From Yamagishiella unicocca (Eukaryota; Chlorophyta; Chlorophyceae; Chlamydomonadales; Volvocaceae): a DNA stretch of 64,000 nt. Each line of letters opens with the position of its first letter. The first letter of the stretch is position 1. A program made the translations under genes and the position numbers. The stretch spans positions 124,001-188,000 of the forward strand of contig BDSL01000088.1 of the NCBI GenBank assembly GCA_003116995.1, given 5' to 3'. Under the pieces are notes generated by a model, which was not told the origin of the DNA, made no database searches, and was given only the letters and a program-made list of their open reading frames with translations. This document shows, piece after piece, positions 1-12,544 of this stretch.

Positions 1-2205
1 CAGCGAGGCCATCTTTGCTATCTGGTGTGGAAACGCGTGCTGCTGCCTGGTAGTAAAGAGTGCAGAAATTTTGCAGCCCCATCCACCTCCTTTATCCTCA
101 TTTTGTACGGCAAGCCAGGGGCGCGGCGTTGATCCCCTTTTTCTACAGTGTCCTACAGTATTGTTGTTTGTTTGATTGTCGAGCAATTGGGTTCCTTAAA
201 TGGTTGATATTACTTCCTTTGGCGAGGCAATTGACCATGTGCGAGGCGACCTGTCCTTTCAGGAAGCTTTTACTGTTCATAAGATGATGGATGGCGATTC
301 GTCGTTATGCCAGGGCTCAGAATTATGCCTCATAATCCCCTTGCCAATTTTTGCTTGGTGGGGAAGGCCTGCGGCGGGTTCGTTGACCTGATTTGGCTTG
401 ACAGCAAGCGGGCCCAAATGCCGGAGACTGTTGAAGGTTTAGACAGCGCCGTTTTCACCCCTAAATTGGATTCTGGTTAAGGGGAGCCATTTGCCGGTAA
501 GCGCTGGAGTCGTATGCAATCCTCGCCTATGCCGCGCCCAGGTTGGGAGGGTCTCATAATGGCCGCTGCCTACAGTCATTGGCCCACGCCAATTTAACAT
601 CAGGACTGTACGTTGGATTGGCAATTGGCCAATTGACGACTGCGTGCCACCAACGGCGCTTGTCCGAACATGTCCGATAATGGCAACATCATCACTGATA
701 GATCATGGATTCAGAGCCGGTATGAAAGCTCATCAACAGCACATGCAGCGACAAAGACTCGATGCCGTTGGCGGCAAAGGTGGTGTGCCCAGGGGAAAGA
801 TGCCCTCGGGTGTGCCCGTGTGTGCCTCTTGTGGCCTCTAGTGTCCCGTCGCCTTATACGCTCTTAGACCCTCTTACAGCGGAAGGACCCAACCCGAATA
901 TCGATATTCCTAGCGGGTCAGGTCAGAAATACAGCTACCTACGATGAACACGAGGAGATATCATGAACTCACTCCAACCTTTGACACACGCCACACGTCG
1001 CCGTTAGCGGCCAAATCACACACCCTATAAGACCGCGAAAACGAATGGACCAATTGAGGAGTGACGGACTTCTGGGGTTGTCCCACGTCCCACGACGTCC
1101 CAAATAATGGCGAAGCACAGCTTACCATCGTGTACATGAAGATGAGCGGCACGCATTTGCTAGGTGCGCTGACCCCCAACCACAGCCGCTGACGGCTTCA
1201 CGTGCGGCTGCGTGCGGGCTGCTCTTATATACCCCAGATGCCGGCCCCGCGCTGTAACCCACCCTAACCTCCCTAACCCAGCCTAACCCAGCTGGTTGGC
1301 AAGGAAGAGTTTAGTCCCTTCCCCTTGCGGATCCAGGCAGCGGGATAGCAGACACGCTCTGGACACACTCGTATGAGCGCAAACAGCTTTTCCATCAAGT
1401 TTCTAGTCAAGCAGGCTACCGCCATTCCTACAATCCCTTGCTGCCACTACTGTATCCCGAAAGCTTGTTCCACAGTCAGAACTCTCACGCACGGAGCTAG
1501 CCCTCCGCGTCGCAGTCGATTCGCATGGCTGTCACGTCGCAAATTCAGGCAAGCTTTACCCTTGTACGTTTTGTACAAAGGCTGCGACGTAAAATGACCC
1601 TTACGCACGTTTGTTTACAACCTCGTTCCTGGTCTCATAGGAATGCCGCTGATACCCTGGGTCCGGACCGAGCGAGCGGTGTGTTAGCTCCCCCCCCCGG
1701 CCTTGCTAAAACGATATAGCCGTGGTTGACAAATATGATTACTTTACGGCGGAATTTCTCGACTAATAAAATAGTCGTATTTTCCCGTCTAGGCTCCAGA
1801 GTTGCTCCGCGACCACGCGCGCGAAAAGATGGGCACTGCCTAGTGGGCTGTGTGTCTATGTCTAAATTATTGTAGGGGAAAACTGTTAACACATTTCGAG
1901 AGCTAGCTTGATCCTTGAATCACTTACTGCTTTGCCCCCGGCTCGACTATTTAGTCCCCCGCACAGTGCTCGAGACGCCCACAAACGCATAGTCACTTTG
2001 TCCTGACAGGAACGTGTTACTGCAAGGATTCCAAAAGCCGCTTTGCTGTTTTTACTTTTTTTGGATTACAAAGCCGGCAGCTGGCTCCTTTTGATGCGCC
2101 TGTTCGCGATGCGAGCAGGGGTGATAGACAGCATTGTCTCAGTATTTGCTGAAGCTGCGCATTATTGAGGCTCCTGCTTCCCCAGCACGCTCGCCGATTG
2201 ACGCC
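1..2205. other. Intergenic / upstream of TLK, no gene seen
   Basis: I see no reading frame here with credible codon use, a spliceable partner or a recognisable domain; the short open frames are under 90 codons and overlap in several frames. A 14-bp perfect palindrome lies at 622-635. A TATATA-containing stretch near 1226-1232 could be a core promoter, but no coding exon follows it convincingly. C-rich CCTAACC-like motifs occur at about 1258-1292. The last part, before 2206, presumably holds the promoter and 5' UTR of the TLK gene. Confidence 0.5.
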
Positions 2206-5200
2206 ATGCCGACCACCGAGCCCGTCGCGTCCGCGGCCGGTGGTGTAAGCCACCTCATAGCCAACATCACCAGCAATGAAGCGAAAATTTTGGCGCTTGA
2301 ACGTCGAATGGCAGGCCAGGACCCGGGGAGGTCAGGCCCGGCGGTAGGAAGCGGACATGGGCCGTTGCTGGTGGGAACACCCACCTTCTCACAGCTTCCA
2401 GCAGGCCCCGTGGCGCTAACACGCCAAGCGTTTGGAAGCGTGACATACGGCGGCATCGGCCAACGGCTGCCTCTGTCCACTCTGGCCGGCACCCCTCTGA
2501 CCCCAGCCGAAGCAATGGCTGCGCGTGCATCAGCAGCGGCAGCAGCAGCGTCCGGGGCAGCTGACGCCGCCAAACTTCGCCGATTGGATGGGTCTACTGA
2601 TGAGGCCAGCCCCGCCCCCGCAACCTACGCCCCAGTTGCCGCCTCAAACTCTCGCCCGCCCCTGTCTGACATCACACCCTTTGGCTGGCCTACGGACCGG
2701 CCAGAGGGCTCAGAGTCTCAAGGAGATGTGGAAGGTTCGGGTGCCGCAACGACAGCTGTAGCGGCGGGTCCTGCTGCGGGCGGAGGCGCTGGCGGCAGGA
2801 GCGAGCTTATCACTGGCCCGGCGCCCGTTCCCTCCTCTCCGTGTCCCGGCGCTGCAGAGGCGGCGTCCTACCCGCCAGCGTCGTTCGCTGCTGCAGCGCC
2901 ACCCCAGCAGCCGCTGTTCCCCATCGCGGCTGCCCAACCCCTCCTGACCGCTCAGCAGCAGCAGCAGGCGATGGGCCGGGCGGCGGTGGAGGGAGCTGGT
3001 CCAGCGCCGTCCACGGCTGCTACAGCCGGCGGCAGTGACGGCGGCGGCGGAGGCAGTAGCCGATCCCGGAAGCGCAAACAGCAGGAGCCTCGACACGAGC
3101 CTGTGAAGAGCAACGCAGCGAGGGCGCCGGCCCTTGCATGGGGGGCGGGGCAAGCAGCACCCGCCGCCGCCGCCACAACTCCTCCGCTGCAGGGCCGAGG
3201 TAGGAACTCCCGGCAGAGCCGCTGGCGGGAACCTGGGTGTCCTGCTGCTGCTGTGACGGTGTCATGCCCCGCCTCCTGTTGCTTTGCCGCTCCTCCGTAC
3301 GGCTGTTCCTGCCCGCTGTGACGCTGCCGCGCCCCGTCTCCCTGGCGCCTCCCGACTGGTGTGCTGGTGAAACCCCTGGCTTTCAATCCTGGCGCCGCGG
3401 CTGGTCGCACCCTCCTCGCCCGCCCGCCCGCAGCCTTGCACGAACCCGCCCTCGCCGACGCGGGTGGCGGTGGTGCGCTCGGAGTCAACCCGCAGAACAC
3501 GCCCCAAGGCGTTGCGCGCCACCTGTTCGACGAGGCCGCCGGGGCAGCGGCCGCGGCGGCGGCTAGCGCCCACTGCAGCGGCGGCGGCGGCGGAAGGAGC
3601 GCCGGCGGTGGTGTTGCTGTCGCCGCCGTCGCCGGCCGAAATATGCCGGGTACGGCGGCGTCCGCGCCGCCGTCGGCTCAGAAACGCAGCATCCTCAGCT
3701 ACTACCCGCCAGTCCTGGGTGTTGGCGGCGGCACCGGCAGCACCCATGGTACGACAGGAGGGTTGGCGGCGGCGCCGACGCCGCTCGTGGCGGATCAGAG
3801 CTCCAGGGACAGCGTGCCGCTGTCGATGCACCATCAGACGGTGGCGCCGGCTGCGGCGCGCCTCCAGCACCACCACCTGCACCAGCAGCACCTGCACCTG
3901 CATCGCCTGGATGACGCCGCAGGGGCCGCGGGGTCGGGTGCGGCGCCGACGCTGCAGCTACAGCAGTGCCAGCAGCAGGTGGCGCAGCTGCAGGTGGGCG
4001 CGTGTGTATGTGTGCATGTGTGTGTGTGTGTCTGTCTGTGTGTGTTTCCTTCATATCTGACCGGGCCTGGCGCTGGCCAAGGGCAGCTAATCCTGTGCGT
4101 GTATGTGTGTCACATAAGGCAGGCGGGGTGGCGTGGAGGGGCGGCGCGGCAGGGCGCAGCGAGGGGCTGGGTGCCGTGTGCTGGAATGTGGGTCCGCAGC
4201 TTGCGGGGAGGGTTCGCATGCGGAATCGATGACACCTTTCCCTCCCTGCCGCGACTCCTCTGCTCTAGCTCCCTCCCTCTGCTGTACCTCCCTCCCTCTG
4301 CGCTAACTACCTGCCTCCGTGTGCGCCACCTCCCTCCCTCCCTCCTGCTCGCTGCGCAGGCTCAGGTGATGCAGGTGCAATCAGCCATGGCGGCCCAGCA
4401 GGCCGCCGCGGGGGCGGAGATTGAGCGGCTGCGGCGGGAGGCCGAGGTGGGGCCGGGGCGAGGCTGGGGGGGGGTTAGACCGGTCGGCAGTCGTTGGTCG
4501 TACATGTAGTTGAGGGGAAGGTTGTGTTTGCACCGATCGACATCGCACCCAAAACACAGTTTTCGCATGTACCAGTGTAAAAACGGCTGTACGGATGTAC
4601 GAACTCACGCACGCAGGTCCGAACGGCGGAGGCGGCGTCGCTGCAGGAGCGATGCAGGTGCGGACCTGGCGGTAGCGCGATGTGGGGTGAACGTAAAAGC
4701 ACGTAGGGGCTGGGCGGGAGGGCTGGCAGTAGTGGGTCGCTGCAATCGCCGCCACCACCACGGCCAGCCCATCACGTTTCTGGCCTCTCGCCCGATGCAT
4801 ACAACCGTACCTAATGCATGTGACGCACGTCCGGCGCTACTGCTGCTGCTGCTACTGCTGCTGCTGCTACTGCTGTTGCTGCTGCTGCTGCTGTCGCTGC
4901 TGCTACTGCCGTCTCAGGCTCCAAGACGCGGCGCTGCAGAAAGCCGCTGCGGGGGAGGCGGCGGCGAGGGCAGGGCTGGAAGCGTTACAGGTGGGGCGAT
5001 TGCACGGCGAGGGGGGGGCAAAAAGGGGTGCGGCTGTAGCAGCTCTGGATGCCGCCAACGCTACAGTGCCCTCTTGCCGGGTCGACACCACCTCCCTCTC
5101 CCCCCTTCCTCCGTCCGTCCCTCAGGCCAGCAGTGCCTCCGAGGCTGCCCGCTGGTCGTCGGAGGCGGCTGAGGCGGCGCGGGTGGCTTCGGAGCGGGAG

Positions 5201-8200
5201 GCGCGGTACCGGTCCGAGCTGGCCCGGGTGGTGCAGGTGGGCAGGGCGTGTGCGGGGACCGGAGGGAAGGGGACGTCATCTGGGTCAGCTTGCCGGGGCA
5301 GGGTGCAAAGGAGGGGTCGTTTGAGGGTGACGACAAGGCGGGCTGCAGGGAGGGGAGCAGGGAAGCTGGAAGGTGCAGGTCCGTGCCTCCCACTCCAGGA
5401 TTAGAACTGACCCACGGGTCACGGGCCTCCGGTGGTGTAGCATTTATCTGTCTCTCTCCCTCTCTCTCTCAGCCCTCTAACCCCTGCGATTCCTGCCACC
5501 TTCCTGCCACCTTCCTGCCCTGCGCGCAGACCTCCGCGCGCCTGGACCGCGACCTGGCTCGCAGCCAGCTCAGCGCCAACGCGGCCCGCCTGGGCAGCCT
5601 CACGCTGGTCCGCACCGGGCCCATGCAGATGGCGGAGGTGAGGGCGGCGGGGGGGGAGGCGGGGGGAGGGGGGGAGAGGAAAGCTGAGGAGGGAAAGTTG
5701 AGGAGGGAGGGGCCCTGTTGCCAGAGAAAGCTGGCAAGTACGGCATGACGCGCACTTGTCCCCGAGTCGTACCACACCAACCAACTAACCGCTCCGCCTC
5801 CCGGCCGGCTTCGGCCCCACCGGCCGCAGATGTGGGAGGACGGCAGCGCCTTTCAGCAGCTGGCGGCGAGGAGGGCGGCACTGGCGGCGGTGAAGGAGGA
5901 GGTCATGGCGGCGCAGAAGGTACGGCACTCGTGCTGCGTTGATGTAACCAGTCCCCGTGCCAATGCCATTCCCCATTCCCCACCTCCTGTGTTTTCACTG
6001 GATCCCCTCCCACCCCGGGTTGCCGACCCACGAGTTTCCTCTCAATACCCTCTCATCCCTGGAGCTTTACTTATTCCGTAATTTTTCGCTCCGTCCGAAC
6101 TTTGTACTGACCCCTTCTGCCGCCACCAGCAACTGAGGAAGCGGCTTGCGCCGCCGCCGACCGGAGCACGGGGCGCAGCCGCCGCAGCTGCAGCAGCCGC
6201 CGCCGCCGCAGCTGCGGTGTCAATGGCCCAGGGTGACGAATCCAACTACGGGTCAGATCTGCCGTATATGAGCGGTCTGGAATTTGTGGCGGCGGACGAG
6301 GTGTACAAGGTGAGTGTCGTACGGCTCGGCCGGGGGGGGTTGGTTTGAGGTGGGGTTTCCCTGAAGGCTTTCACGCATCCCACCTTTGGTGGTATGACCA
6401 CCGGCCGACTCAAAACACGTCCCTCCACCTCCCTCGAACCCCCTCCCGTTACCCCCCCCTCTTGCTACTTCTCGGGCCCGCAGACCCGGCTAGCGGTGCT
6501 GAAGCGTGAGGAGGAGGTTCTGAAGGAGGAGGAGGAACGCCTCAGCCGGGAGAAGCTCAAGCAGGCGAGTGAAACCCCCCACCTAGACGACCCAGCGGCG
6601 CCCTGGGATAGCAGTATTCCCCACCTGCAGCAGCCCCCTGGGTCGGCCCCTGCTTGCTGGCATCCAACATGCGCACATGCCATATTGGCCCCCTTCCGCT
6701 CTTTGAACCAAGCCCTCCAGCATGCCTAACCAAACGTGCAGAGGCACATGTTTCCCTGATCGGTTTCCCAGTAGTACCGACCCACGGGTCTTCCTCTCAT
6801 ACCCTCCGCTGCTCCTCCCCGCTCGTTGCCCGCTCGCTGCCTCGCTCCGCGACCTGGCCCTCCTCGCTGCCGGCTGCTACCGGCTAGCAGGCACCGCCGC
6901 CACCCCTACACCACCCCTACACAGCATCTTCGCCCTTGTGCGCTCCTGCGTTGAACCCAGGCACCATGTCGCTGCACCTCCCCGCACACTCCACCGACGC
7001 AACCGCACTCACCCCATTCCATGCCTCTAACTCGCAACCCACTCATACACACATTCTCTCCCCGTCCCGTCCCGCCACACCCACACCCACACCACCGTGG
7101 GTAATTTCTGCCCTCTTTTCTCCTGGTCTCCATGTCGTGTAACCTGGTCTTCTTCCCCCCCAATGCCGTGTAACCTGGTCTTCTCGCCACCACCACCTCC
7201 ACCCCACCACCCCACCGCCACGTCTACTCTAAACGTTTTTCGTTCGTGCACGGGTTTTCCTTGCAAACCCCCCATGACCCCCCCCCCAGATCCGCTCCGT
7301 GAAGTTGTCTCGCGAGGAGGACTCCTCCCGCTTCGGCCGCTGGCCGCTGCTGCCCGACCGGCCGGGTGCGGAGGGGCGGCCGCGGTACGTGCTGATGAAC
7401 CTGCTGGGCAAGGGCGGCTTCAGCGAGGTGTTCAAGGTGCGGCGGCTGGCGCAGGAGGAAGGGAGGAGCGAGGGAGGAGGGAGGGAGGCAGCGGCGGCGG
7501 CTGGTGCAGGAGGGAGGGAGGAGCGAGGGAGGAGCGAGGCAGCGGCGGCGGCTGGCGCAGGAGGGAGGGAGGAGCGAGGGAGGAGCGAGGCAGCGGCGGC
7601 GGCTGGCGCAGGAGGGAGGGAGGAGCGAGGCAGCGGCGGTGTGCGGGCCTGCTGGCACCTGGCAAGGCGCTAGCGTTACCCCTGCCACCCGCACCCGCCT
7701 TCCTCACATACTCCTGCCACTAACCCTGCTCAGCCGCACACGCACCGCATCCTACCACCCCAACCCGCGGCTGGGCGCGTGCCGCTCCGAAACCACCCTC
7801 CCTGGACGCAGGCGTACGACCTGGCGGAGGCCCGCCACGTGTGCGTCAAGATCCACGCGCTGACGCCCGGCTGGCCGTCGGCCAAGAAGGAGAGCTACGT
7901 ACGACACGCCATCCGGGAGTACGACATCCACCGCAGGTGGGGCAGCGGAGACTGCGCGTGCCGTGGGGAGCCCCTTCGCGTGCCCCGGGCAAATACCCAC
8001 CCTCCCCTCCCCGTTCTCCAGCATGCATCTCAAAACGTCTGTTTTTAAACGGCTTTTTCGGGCATCCACGGGTCTTCCTCGAAACCCTCCCCCCGTTCCC
8101 CCTCCCCTCCCCTGCCCCTCAGCCTGCGGCATCCCGCCGTGGTAGCGCTGCTGGACGTGTTGGAGATCGACCTGGACACCTTCGCCACCGTGCTGGAGCT

Positions 8201-9997
8201 GTGCGAGGGGGGAGACCTGGACGGGCTGATGCGGGAGCACCGGGTGAGGGGGGCACCGTGGGGTGAGGGGGGCCAGGAGCGAGCGCCAGTTGGGGCGGGA
8301 CGCCGGCCCCGCTCTCTGTCCCCCTCGACTAGCTTCTATGCGAACCCCAACCCGGCGCTTCTGTTTCCCCCGGACCTCCTTACCCGTCCCCGCCTGACCC
8401 CACCCAACCCAACCTACCCAATCCCCACGGCCCCCTCCCCCCGTAATACGGTTTTTATACCACCCCCTCCACCTGGTGCACGGGTTTTCCTTGCCACCCC
8501 CCCCGCCTGGCAGACGCTGCCCGAGCGCGAGGCCCGCTGCCTGATGGCCCAGATCTTCTCCGGGCTGCGCTACCTGTCCGCCCGCCGGGTCATCCACTAC
8601 GACCTCAAGCCGGCAAACATACTGTTCGACTCGCTTGGGCAGGCCAAGATCACCGACTTCGGGCTGAGCAAGGTGGGCCGGCCACGAGGAAGACCCGTGG
8701 ATGCGAGAGAAACCGTCGGCAGGGGGGGAGGGAGGGGACGGCAGGGGAAGGGAGGGTGGCGGTGGCAGTACCAGCAGCACATCAGTAGCAGCCCAGCAGT
8801 AGCAGTAGTAGCTCGCAACTGACCGCTCCAGCTATGGCGCCTTCCTGAATATAGCATGCACGGAATGGAATGACTCCGCCGCCATTGAAGCCTCTGGTCC
8901 CTGCCGTACCCGCCCGCCCTGCAGCTGGTTTCGGAGGGTCAGACCCTGGCTGGCATCGAGCTGACCAGCCAGGGAGCCGGCACCTACTGGTACCTGCCGC
9001 CGGAGGCGTTCGAGACGGGCGGACCTGCCCCGCCCCGCATTTCAAACAAGGTATAGCGGCCTGGGACTGGTGATGGGTTGTTAAGGCCGGGACTGGTTAG
9101 GGGTTATACCGACCGGGCTGCTCTCGCTCCTCATCCTGGTCACGACAAGGGCAGGGCGAAGAGCCAGTGGGAGGGGGCCCTTGCTGACGACGAACAGGAG
9201 CGGCAGTAGGAGGTGGATGCTTGCGGCTGGCCCGTCAGGACCCGGATGCGCAACGACTGAGACATTGAAATCCTGTCCTCAACCTCCCCGGGGGCCACCT
9301 GCAGCTGGACGTGTGGTCAGCCGGCGTCATCTTCTACAGCATGCTGTACGGCAAGAAGCCGTACGGCGAGGCTATGAGTCAGGAGCAGATGCTGCGAGAG
9401 CGGGTCATGGCGCTGCACCGGGAGGTGGACTTCCCCTCCAGGCCCGCGGTGGGGCGGGGGCTCCGGGCGGGAGGGAGGGGGAGGAGGGGCGGTAAGGGTA
9501 AGGGGGCATTAATATGCGGGTGGTGCCGGGTGGAGGAGGCTGTGTTGGCAAGGTGGGAAGCATCGGCTAGCGGCTGACGGCTGAAAGGTAATGGATAATA
9601 TTTCCATCGCCTCCTTGCCCGGTTCGTAGGATTGTAGCGCAGAACGTATTTGGGATGCGGCGACGGAGCGGGGGGCGACAGTGACGACTGCCCGGGCGGT
9701 GCCCCAGGCCAGCCAGCTCCTTCACCCACCTCGACCCCCAGTGCGATCCCATCTGTACCCCTTGGGCCGCATTTCGCCCCCGTCCAGGTCAGCTCTGAAG
9801 CCAAGGACTTCATCCGCCGTTGCCTATCTTGGCACCAGGACAACCGGCCGGACGTGGAGGCGGCGGCGACGGACCCTTACCTCACGGGCGGGGCGGCGGC
9901 AGGGGTGGCGGCGACGCCGCCTCCGCCTGTCGCGGCTGCCAGTGGCGGAGGGATGGGCGTGGGAATGGCGGCGATGGTAGTGGGCAGCAGGCGGTGA
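2206..9997 (+). CDS. TLK: Tousled-like serine/threonine kinase, 17 exons, 1118 aa
   Basis: Nuclear Ser/Thr kinase; known TLKs phosphorylate the histone chaperone Asf1 and act in chromatin assembly. Exons: 2206-3199, 3434-3993, 4360-4446, 4617-4657, 4918-4990, 5126-5236, 5530-5637, 5830-5919, 6130-6309, 6484-6564, 7290-7436, 7812-7936, 8123-8243, 8514-8672, 8925-9050, 9305-9448, 9788-9997; the sum is 1119 codons. Residues 1-500 are low-complexity (Ala, Gly, Pro, His/Gln). About 510-790 is coiled coil, ending in the TLK-typical Glu/Lys-rich segment ([18 protein letters not shown]). The kinase domain spans about 805-1095: Gly loop [12 protein letters not shown], Lys837, HYDLKPAN with Asp936, DFG Asp954, and the TLK hallmark [18 protein letters not shown] in place of HRD is normal for TLKs. 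The start is the first ATG of the long first exon and could lie elsewhere. Exon 10 ends in a GC donor. The kinase identity is firm; the N-terminal extent is less so. Confidence 0.9.
4009..4096. repeat. GT-rich microsatellite plus dispersed intronic element (TLK intron 2)
   Basis: A (GT)n tract at about 4009-4048 is followed by a segment containing CTGGCCAAGGGCAGCTA. The same arrangement (GT tract, a CATCTGACCG-like motif, then TTGGCCAAGGGCAGCTA) recurs at 53881-53962 in an intron of the GT77 gene. Confidence 0.6.
4838..4911. repeat. Imperfect CTG/TGC trinucleotide tract before the TLK exon 5 acceptor
   Basis: Imperfect CTG/CTA/TTG triplets fill the last ~75 bp of TLK intron 4, directly before the acceptor at 4916-4917. 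It appears to serve as the pyrimidine-rich acceptor tract. The + strand open frames through it (poly-Leu, poly-Cys) are not genes. Confidence 0.6.
8021..8095 (+). repeat. Dispersed short intronic repeat, best copy (family R1)
   Basis: This stretch in TLK intron 12 holds ATGCATCTC, ACGTCTGTT, an AACGGCTTTTTCGGGC block and CCACGGGTCTTCCTCG in order. Related copies lie in TLK introns at about 6018-6044, 6770-6802, 7227-7275, 8449-8500 and, inverted, 8682-8721; in UTP23 intron 6 at about 50688-50742; and inverted downstream of the second kinase at about 27355-27437. No coding capacity is seen. Confidence 0.6.
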
Positions 9998-11870
9998 GGG
10001 TTGTTGGGAAGTCATGGACGCTTTGCCGCCAACAGCAACAACAGCAGCAGCAAGCAGCAGGACTATGAGGGGAAGGGTTGGGAAGGGTGTTCATTTGCCA
10101 TATGTTGGCCCCCCCCCAGAGAGCACTCCTCGAAACCCCAGAGAGCACTCGGAGGACGGCGAGGTGGCTGCGCTGCCCGGCCGCGCGATGACCCACATGG
10201 ATAATCGCGTACGGCAGCCCATGTACGGCAACTTTGATTTGGGATTTGGCGCAGGCGCAAGGTGTGCGGTGCGGGCGAATGAGGGCGCGTTGGGCTGGTG
10301 GAGCGATTGGTTGTGGGCGAGTTGGGGCTCTCGCTAGGGGTACATGTTCACATTGTTCAGGTACTGACTGACGGTACACTGTTCAGAAATAGCGGAATCG
10401 GATTGCTACAGCATTATTGCACAGCTGTCCGCGTCCGCGATGGATGATTGGTTTATATTACAGTGGTTTCATTTTAGTCTTGGGACAGGGGGGCAGGTTA
10501 GGATGGACGCCTCAATCAGAGGGCGAGCATGTCGAGGCAACACTGGTCGCAACATTACCAATTGCGTTTTTCCTGTGAATACGATATCTCACTCGGAAGC
10601 GAATAACGGATGGATCGCAACGTGTGGTATCGCAGAGTACCTACAGCAAATTATGCAAAGCTCATTTCAGGTCCAGGTTTGTAACACACACTACAAACTA
10701 TCAAGCTACAAGAAAAGGACCGTACGGCACAATTCAGACTGGCACATCGTTCACAGAACACAGTAATATTTCGCAATCGGGCTGGGCGGGGCCGGGGCTG
10801 GCTACACCAAAGGCGCAGCGGCGGAGTTCGCAGTTCGCATGCTCCAACAAACGTCCCCTGTGCGTCCTTCGCATGCGCCAACAAACTTCTACGTTGGGTC
10901 CTTCTCCCCTCCGTCTCCTCTGAGTCTCCCGTCACGTGGGTTTACTTTTTCTGTACCCCCCCTTTGCCCGGCCGGTTCTTGTGCGGTGCTGTCGCATCAG
11001 CCATCATCAGCACCCATTGTCCTAGCTTTCCGGCAGGGGTATCTACAGTGCTAATCTCGCTTTCATCAAACTGCCCCACAAGGTCTTGTCAAAAGCCATC
11101 GCAAACTCGCGGCGGAACAATCCCATTGCGAAGGCGGCATCCGAGGCATCCGCTACGTCCGGCAAGTGCAGCACACGAGTTCGCCGGCTTGCGCATAGCT
11201 AACTACAACTGCTAGAGCAACAGAGAGCAGCTTTCGCGCTTCTGTTCCCGTCGTACATCGGTTAGCTGGAACCTGTTTCCGTGGACGTCCTCCTGCGATC
11301 CCAGACCTTGGAGCGGTCCATGAGCCTCCTGGCTCGTCTGGGCCTTACGAGCTCCAAGAGCTTGTAATCAATCAATCAATCAATCAATCAATGGAGCGGC
11401 ACTTAGACGCAGAGTTTCCTGCAGCCCAAACCGCAAGTCTTCTGCACTGTACGTTAACATCTATCGTCCTACGGCTCCAGCATCCGCTTGCTTTCGGCGC
11501 ATCCACTGTACTGCCGCTGCCTGCCTCGTGGGCCTCTCTCGTCCCAAACATTCTCGGTCAGCTGGTTCACCAGGGCCACGGCCCCAGTGGCCCAGTGGCC
11601 CCCGGCGGGCGGGCTCCCTGCTCCCCGGCGGGGTAACTCAAGTAAGCTTTGGACATGTGAGGCTTCTTCCCGTCAACATTTTCGTCGATAGACTATACAG
11701 CAGAAGCAACCACACAGCCAACTTTCATTGCTGACTCCTTTACAAGCTGTTACCATTACACGTAAGCTTGCCTAGAGCCTTACCAGCCTTTTTCGCCTAG
11801 TCTACCTCTCCTTTTCAATCGCACACGAGCACTCAATATAAAACACCATGAATAGTTAAATTACTTCACC
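9998..11870. other. TLK 3' UTR and spacer, no gene seen (unit 1)
   Basis: The 3' UTR of TLK starts here. A TGTAA motif, the usual volvocine polyadenylation signal, occurs at about 10680. A segment ending in a run of ATCA tetramers lies at about 11280-11391. No credible coding exon was found before the small gene at 11871. The same content recurs at 13860-15732 in unit 2. Confidence 0.5.
11365..11391 (+). repeat. ATCA tetramer tail, possible SINE/LINE 3' end
   Basis: About six ATCA tetramers follow a segment that ends in GAGCTCCAAGAGCTTGTA. Short tetramer tails of this kind commonly end non-LTR retrotransposons and SINEs. The second copy is at 15227-15253. The 5' limit of any element is unclear, and no target-site duplication was found by eye. 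Confidence 0.35.
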
Positions 11871-12544
11871 ATGACGGATATGGAGCGCGCCCTGGAAGCT
11901 CTTGAAATTACCACTTCATTGCTGGAAAGGCACGGCCACCTCCTTCCTGAGACCGATCGTCGGAAAGTTGCTGAGGGCTATGAGCGTCTCCGCAACGCCC
12001 TTGCTTCGTTGGGTCCGGAGGAGCCCGGGCGCCAGATGGCCGATTTCAAGCAGGGCCAGGCCTTGCTGTGGGACGCTCTGATACTCCTTGAAGGCAGGCT
12101 AACTAAGGTGGAGGCCCAGCTTTTAGAGCTGCGGCAAGAACACGACAAGTTGTTGCTGCAGCAGATGGCGTCACAAACGGAGAACAAGCTGGCGCGCTGC
12201 GTTACGTCTGGCCTTGCGCCAAGGTCAGCAGCGCACATGACGTTCAACCGCCTGTCCAAGGGCTCGACAAGGGTCTCGACAAAGGGGCGTTCCAGCAGGT
12301 CGTGGCGAAGTACCCTGGGCTTCAGGAAGGCCTGGAGTCCCTGAAGGACATTGGCGCGCACCCGGGAATGGCTCACGTGAAGGACGGCAGCACGCAGCCG
12401 GTCACCAACGAGCTCCTGCAAGCCCTAATCAACGAGGAGTATTCCGATGACGACCCCGTGAAGCGGGATGTGGAGGCGGTGCTCCGCTGCCTCATTGACC
12501 TGGCGCAGCAGCTGGGCGAGAGCCTCTTCGTGTCGACGATGTAG
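11871..12544 (+). pseudogene. Small helical protein gene with apparent frameshift, copy 1
   Basis: Not recognised. An ATG at 11871 opens a frame rich in Leu, Glu, Arg and Lys that looks largely alpha-helical (for example LEALEITTSLLERHGHLL and KVEAQLLELRQEHDKLLLQQ). After about 130 codons its composition collapses into Ser/Arg-rich sequence. At that point (about 12260-12265, within AAGGGCTC) the coding quality moves to another frame, which runs to a stop at 12542-12544 and ends in a helical DVEAVLRCLIDLAQQLGESL segment. A one-base indel explains this better than an intron, since no adequate GT-AG pair lies between. About 225 residues would be spanned. A TATA-like AATATAAAA lies about 35 bp upstream. 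It could be a decayed gene, a programmed frameshift or part of a mobile element. Confidence 0.4.

Noticed and set aside
1258..1292. Telomere-like CCTAACC motifs
   Set aside because: They are irregular and few, and do not match the CCCTAAAA-type repeat expected in volvocine algae.
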